Assembly: GCF_002723915.1 (NCBI RefSeq)
Contig: NZ_BEWL01000002.1
Coordinates: 1 to 64,000 of the forward strand
Reading direction: 5' to 3'
From: Gluconobacter albidus
GTDB lineage: Bacteria > Pseudomonadota > Alphaproteobacteria > Acetobacterales > Acetobacteraceae
DNA length: 64,000 nucleotides
Shown here: positions 60,247 to 64,000 of the stretch, one piece after another
Layout of the letters: every line of letters begins with the position of its first letter
How positions within the stretch are numbered: the stretch's first letter is position 1
Notes under the pieces: generated by a model
Database searches by the model: none
The model's input: only the letters and a program-made list of their open reading frames with translations
Told to the model about the DNA's origin: nothing
Position numbers and translations under genes: made by a program

Positions 60247-62751
60247 ATGTTGCCTTTGAAATTTTTCCGCCCGTTACGAAATTTCCGTTTTCTGCTTCTT
60301 GTGAGCACCATTGCGACTGCGGGTCTGGGGATCGGGGCGTCGGCATCTGGTCAGGAAACGAAAGAAGCGCCACTGCTGGCTGTTCGTGTCGATGCCCATA
60401 ACGGAAAAACACTGGTTTCGCTGCCCGCGCCGGACAGTGATGGGCTGTATGGACGCTATCTTTATGCCAGTGCGCTGCGGACAGGGATCGGGTCGGCCAA
60501 TATCCGGCTGGATCACGGGATGCTCGGGCCGACGCATATTCTGGCTTTTCGCCGGATCGGCTCGCGGGTTGCGGTGATTTTTGAAAATCCGAAATTCATG
60601 TCCCAGGGGGATGCGGACGTTCGGAAAGGGGTCAAGCGGAGTTTTCCGTTCAGCGTGATTGCGATGCTGGATATCGTTTCGGTCGATCAGGCCGGGCATA
60701 CGGTGGTCGATCTCACGCCTTTTTATACCCATGACACGATGGCCATTGCCGAAACGCTCAATGGCGGAGGGATGAAGCTGCCCGATACGGTTGAGGCCGG
60801 GGGGAAGGGATTTCATCAGCTTGCCGCCCTCAGTCAGGTGGACTCAGCCAGCGTCAAGGCTTTTCCGGACAATATCGAGGCAGAATCCGTTCTGACCTTT
60901 GCATCCGACGCTCCGGGAAAGGAAGTCAGCCAGCTTTCCCCAGATCCGCATCAGATCAGCTTCATTGTCCATCATTCGCTCGTGCGTCTTCCGGGGGCGG
61001 GATATGTGCCGCGCAGGCTGGATATTCGCTCGGGCAGTCATGGGACGGCGGTTTATGATTTCGGGGCACCGTTGGGACAGAATGTTCTGGTCGAGTATGC
61101 CAACCGTTTCCGGCTGGTCAAAACCGATCCGTCCGCAGCGCGTTCGCGGGTTGTGAAGCCGATCGTCTATTATATCGACAACGCCGCACCCGAGCCTGTG
61201 CGGAGCGCTCTGGCCGAGGGTGTCGCCTGGTGGAACAACGCATTTGATGCTGCCGGGTATATTGACGCGTTCCAGGTGAAGATCCTGCCGCCAGGCGTCG
61301 ATCCGCAGGATATCCGCTATAACATCGTCAACTGGAATGAACGTCAGACCCGCAGTTATTCTTACGGGATCAGTGTGATTGATCCGCGGACGGGCGAAGT
61401 GCTGCGCGGAAACGTGGTGCTGGAAGGGCTTCGGCTTCGGCAGGATCTCATCATCTTCGAGGCGCTGGCGGGGACTGAGGACGAGAATACCGGCCGTGCC
61501 GATGATCCTGTCCGGATTTCGCTGGACCGGCTGCGGCAGCTTGGCGTTCACGAGGTGGGTCATACGCTTGGCCTTGTGCATAATTTTTATGCCAGCATGC
61601 AGGACCGTGCCTCCGTCATGGATTATCCCGGCCCCCGGATTGGGATAACGGGCGATAAGCTCGATTTTTCCGATGCCTATGCGAAGGGTGTCGGCTCCTG
61701 GGACCGCTATGCCATCGACTGGTTGTACGGTCAGCCGAAGCCTGGCGAGGATCCGGAGAAGGCCGCGGCGCTCAAGGCCAAAGCGATCGAGGCGCAGGGC
61801 ATGCGTTTCGGCACCGATATCGACGGCCGGGACAGCGATTCCGCACTCGCGGGCAACAATATGTGGACGGATGGTGGGGACACGCCGGACGATCTGCGGC
61901 AGATGCTGAAGGTGCGTGAGATCGCGCTGTCGCATTTTGGGCCTCATGTCCTGCATCCGGGAGAGCGGCTGTCCGACCTGCGTCGCAAATTCGTTCCGCT
62001 CTGGCTGGTGCATCGTTATGACGTCGAGGCTGTCGGCAAGCTGATCGGTGGGCTGGATTACCGCTATGCCGTTGTTGACGGACAGAGTCCGCTGCCGGTC
62101 TCGGTTGATGCGAAGCGGCAGCATGCGGCGATGGATGTCCTGCTGGAGACGCTGTCTCCGAAGGTGTTGAGCGTTTCGCCAGCGCTGACGCTCATGCTGT
62201 CGTCTGGCGTGAATGGCAATTCTGATCCGCAATACGATACTGAAGTCTTCCGGATGGCCGGGTCTTCCACTTTTGATCCGCTCAATGCGGCAGAGACGGC
62301 GGCCGAGATCACGCTGCATTCCCTGCTCGGGCCGGGCCGTCTGGAGCGGATGGTTCTGCAACATGCCCGCGATCCTGCGCTGCCCGGTCTTGGAGATCTG
62401 CTGAACAGGCTGACGGCTGATGTCGCGTCCCGGCACCAGACGGCTCTGGAACGGCGGGTTGCCTATCGGACCATTCTCAGCATGGCCCAGACGCGCGATG
62501 ATCCGCATGCCTCGCCGGATGTTGCGCTGGCTCTTTCCGGGGCTATCCGGCAGGCGGCCGGGAATTTCGCGGCGTTTAAAGGGCAGGGGGATGAAGCGGT
62601 CTGGTGTCAGGAAATGAGTGTCCTGCTGCATGATCAGGCGCGTCTGGGGCGCGAGGCGTTAAAAACAACGCGGCCAGCCGCCAATATTCCGCCGGGAACG
62701 CCCATCGGCGGAGGCGAAGGAGGGTGGCTTTCGGAAGATGCCCCGATCTGA
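60247..62751 (+). CDS. Exported zinc metallopeptidase (HExxHxxGxxH, DUF5117 type)
   Basis: Exported protein of 834 residues. A signal peptide (LLLVSTIATAGLGIGASASG) begins at ATG 60247, preceded by AGGAAG. The zinc site HEVGHTLGLVHNF (about residues 435-447) is of metzincin type, with a following Met-turn-like VMDYPGP. N- and C-terminal flanks match the DUF5117/DUF5118-type proteases of gammaproteobacteria and acetic acid bacteria. Together with the receptor upstream it forms a peptide-processing pair. A substrate cannot be assigned. Confidence 0.85.
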   Translation: MLPLKFFRPLRNFRFLLLVSTIATAGLGIGASASGQETKEAPLLAVRVDAHNGKTLVSLPAPDSDGLYGRYLYASALRTGIGSANIRLDHGMLGPTHILAFRRIGSRVAVIFENPKFMSQGDADVRKGVKRSFPFSVIAMLDIVSVDQAGHTVVDLTPFYTHDTMAIAETLNGGGMKLPDTVEAGGKGFHQLAALSQVDSASVKAFPDNIEAESVLTFASDAPGKEVSQLSPDPHQISFIVHHSLVRLPGAGYVPRRLDIRSGSHGTAVYDFGAPLGQNVLVEYANRFRLVKTDPSAARSRVVKPIVYYIDNAAPEPVRSALAEGVAWWNNAFDAAGYIDAFQVKILPPGVDPQDIRYNIVNWNERQTRSYSYGISVIDPRTGEVLRGNVVLEGLRLRQDLIIFEALAGTEDENTGRADDPVRISLDRLRQLGVHEVGHTLGLVHNFYASMQDRASVMDYPGPRIGITGDKLDFSDAYAKGVGSWDRYAIDWLYGQPKPGEDPEKAAALKAKAIEAQGMRFGTDIDGRDSDSALAGNNMWTDGGDTPDDLRQMLKVREIALSHFGPHVLHPGERLSDLRRKFVPLWLVHRYDVEAVGKLIGGLDYRYAVVDGQSPLPVSVDAKRQHAAMDVLLETLSPKVLSVSPALTLMLSSGVNGNSDPQYDTEVFRMAGSSTFDPLNAAETAAEITLHSLLGPGRLERMVLQHARDPALPGLGDLLNRLTADVASRHQTALERRVAYRTILSMAQTRDDPHASPDVALALSGAIRQAAGNFAAFKGQGDEAVWCQEMSVLLHDQARLGREALKTTRPAANIPPGTPIGGGEGGWLSEDAPI

Positions 62752-62800
62752 AACCGGCCATTTCCGAGCCAAACTGAACGCCAAGGACTGAAAGACGCAG

Positions 62801-64000
62801 ATGATGAAACGAACCCTGATGACCGCGAGCCTTGGTGCCGCATTCATGCTCGCAAGCGTGCCTCTGGCGATGGCGGAGACGACTGCAATTGTGGGAGGCG
62901 TCGTTTTTGACGGCACGGGCGCTCCGGCGGCGCGGAAGACCATTGTGATCCGTGATGGCAGGATTGCGGAGGTCGGAAAGGACATCGCGGTTCCTTCCGA
63001 TGCGCATGTCATTGATGTGCACGGCATGGCGGTCACACCCGGGCTTTTCGATCTTCATACGCACTGGACCGTGGCGGGGGACCCCACTGATTATCCGTCC
63101 ATCGCCGCCGCCTATCTGCGTTCGGGTGTGACGACGGTCAGCGATTTCAACGAAGCGCCGGAAGCCTATGCGCCCTTGCGGGCGTGGCTGGCGAAGCTCG
63201 ATGCGCCGCATGTCAATTTTGCGGCCCGGATCAGCACGCCGGGCGGCCATGGTGCGGACTGGGCGGACCAGAACACGACGCGCTGGATCAGTTCTCCGGA
63301 CAGCGCGAAAGCGGCGATTGACGCAGTGGTGGCGTATCATCCGGACCTGATCAAGATTTTCTCGGATGGCTGGCGCTACAACCGCATGCCCGACAATACC
63401 AGCATGAATGAAGCGACGCTGGCGGCGGCCGTGGCGGAGGCCCATGTCAAGGGTCTCAAGGTCATGACCCACACCCTGACCGTCGAACGGGGGCTGATTG
63501 CGGCGCGGGCAAAAGTTGATTCGCTGGCGCATGGTCTTCAGGACCGGGTGCTGACCGATGGCGAAGTCGGTCTCATCCGGGAGAGCGGTATGGGTGAAAT
63601 CCCGACACTTTCGGTGTTCGATCCGGACAAATGGGTTCATTCTTCCGACCACAAGGTCGTTGCGAACAGTGTCCTGTTCGACAATGCACTGCGCAATGTC
63701 CGCAAGCTCTTTCGCGCGGGCGTCATCATCGGCGTGGGAACGGATGCGGGGATGCCTGCGACGCCGCATGGTCTTTCAACGCTTCATGAACTCGAACTTC
63801 TGGTCCGTGCCGGTCTGACGCCGGCGCAGGCCCTGACGGCTGCGACGCATTCCAGTGCTGTCCTGATCGGGCAGGACAAGGACCGCGGTGTCATCGCGCC
63901 GGGTCTGCGGGCGGATATTACGGTTTTTGATGGACGGCCCTGGGAGACGATTTCCGACATTCATCATGTGGCAATGACCATGGTGGATGGAAAGCCGCTC
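62801..64000 (+). CDS. Exported amidohydrolase, cut by window end
   Basis: The first 400 residues of an exported metal-dependent hydrolase; no stop within the window. A signal peptide ends PLAMAE. Amidohydrolase metal ligands are seen: HxH in FDLHTHWT (about residue 86), Lys in LIKIFSDGW, His in VMTHTL and LAHGL, and Asp in GTDAGMPA. It is closest to the imidazolonepropionase-like/Xaa-Pro dipeptidase group (M38). It lies 49 bases after the metallopeptidase and is probably its operon partner. Confidence 0.88.
   Translation, partial: MMKRTLMTASLGAAFMLASVPLAMAETTAIVGGVVFDGTGAPAARKTIVIRDGRIAEVGKDIAVPSDAHVIDVHGMAVTPGLFDLHTHWTVAGDPTDYPSIAAAYLRSGVTTVSDFNEAPEAYAPLRAWLAKLDAPHVNFAARISTPGGHGADWADQNTTRWISSPDSAKAAIDAVVAYHPDLIKIFSDGWRYNRMPDNTSMNEATLAAAVAEAHVKGLKVMTHTLTVERGLIAARAKVDSLAHGLQDRVLTDGEVGLIRESGMGEIPTLSVFDPDKWVHSSDHKVVANSVLFDNALRNVRKLFRAGVIIGVGTDAGMPATPHGLSTLHELELLVRAGLTPAQALTAATHSSAVLIGQDKDRGVIAPGLRADITVFDGRPWETISDIHHVAMTMVDGKPL

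Noticed and set aside
60844-62631. A 595-codon minus-strand frame opposite the zinc metallopeptidase
   Set aside because: No ribosome site, signal or domain; the metallopeptidase frame has HEVGHTLGLVH and a signal peptide.

Overview
The window looks like a chromosomal segment of an acetic acid bacterium (Acetobacteraceae, most like Gluconobacter or a close relative). The grounds are a high-GC alphaproteobacterial gene style, a three-part membrane FAD/haem c dehydrogenase of the sorbitol/gluconate type coupled to an OprB sugar porin, and several TonB receptors paired with periplasmic or exported enzymes. The genus is inferred from gene content, since the window has no rRNA gene or other phylogenetic marker. 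I saw no tRNA, rRNA, insertion sequence or CRISPR array.

Layout. 1-5 kb: the lower nicotinate pathway nicX-nicF-nicD, followed by a TonB receptor. 5-8 kb: an aldo/keto reductase and a short-chain dehydrogenase, divergent from a LysR regulator. 8-30 kb: a nearly complete type III secretion system (T3SS) of the rhizobial (Rhc/Nol) type. A tightly overlapping minus-strand operon runs sctI-J-K-L-N-O-Q-R-S-T-U (19.3 to 10.7 kb), and the split-secretin N-terminal gene rhcC1 diverges from it. A second minus-strand operon runs needle candidate-sctD-two small genes-sctV-TtsI-like regulator-rhcC2-CpaD-like lipoprotein (28.9 to 21.8 kb). Around these lie low-complexity harpin-like or translocon-like secreted candidates, a TPR lipoprotein and a lytic transglycosylase.

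30-42 kb: a type II secretion system (T2SS) split into gspG, a minus-strand gspL-M-D-K block, the prepilin peptidase gspO, and a plus-strand gspE-F-H-I-J-C block. Directly downstream is an exported phospholipase C/acid phosphatase-like enzyme, a natural candidate substrate, and a dihaem cytochrome c peroxidase. 45-51 kb: a dehydrogenase operon (small Tat subunit, trihaem cytochrome c, GMC flavoprotein, HbpS-like protein, OprB porin). 51-64 kb: a LysR regulator, then a TonB receptor, MFS transporter, M20 carboxypeptidase, second TonB receptor, exported zinc metallopeptidase and exported amidohydrolase (cut by the window end). Together these suggest peptide or amide scavenging.

The most notable material is the T3SS. 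It has a Tad-pilus-type secretin with Tad-like accessory lipoproteins, an export switch protein SctU in which the NPTH self-cleavage motif is replaced by CGDG, an ATPase with an unusually long N-terminal extension, a shared GTCAG-type upstream element resembling the rhizobial tts box, and several unrecognised secreted candidates.
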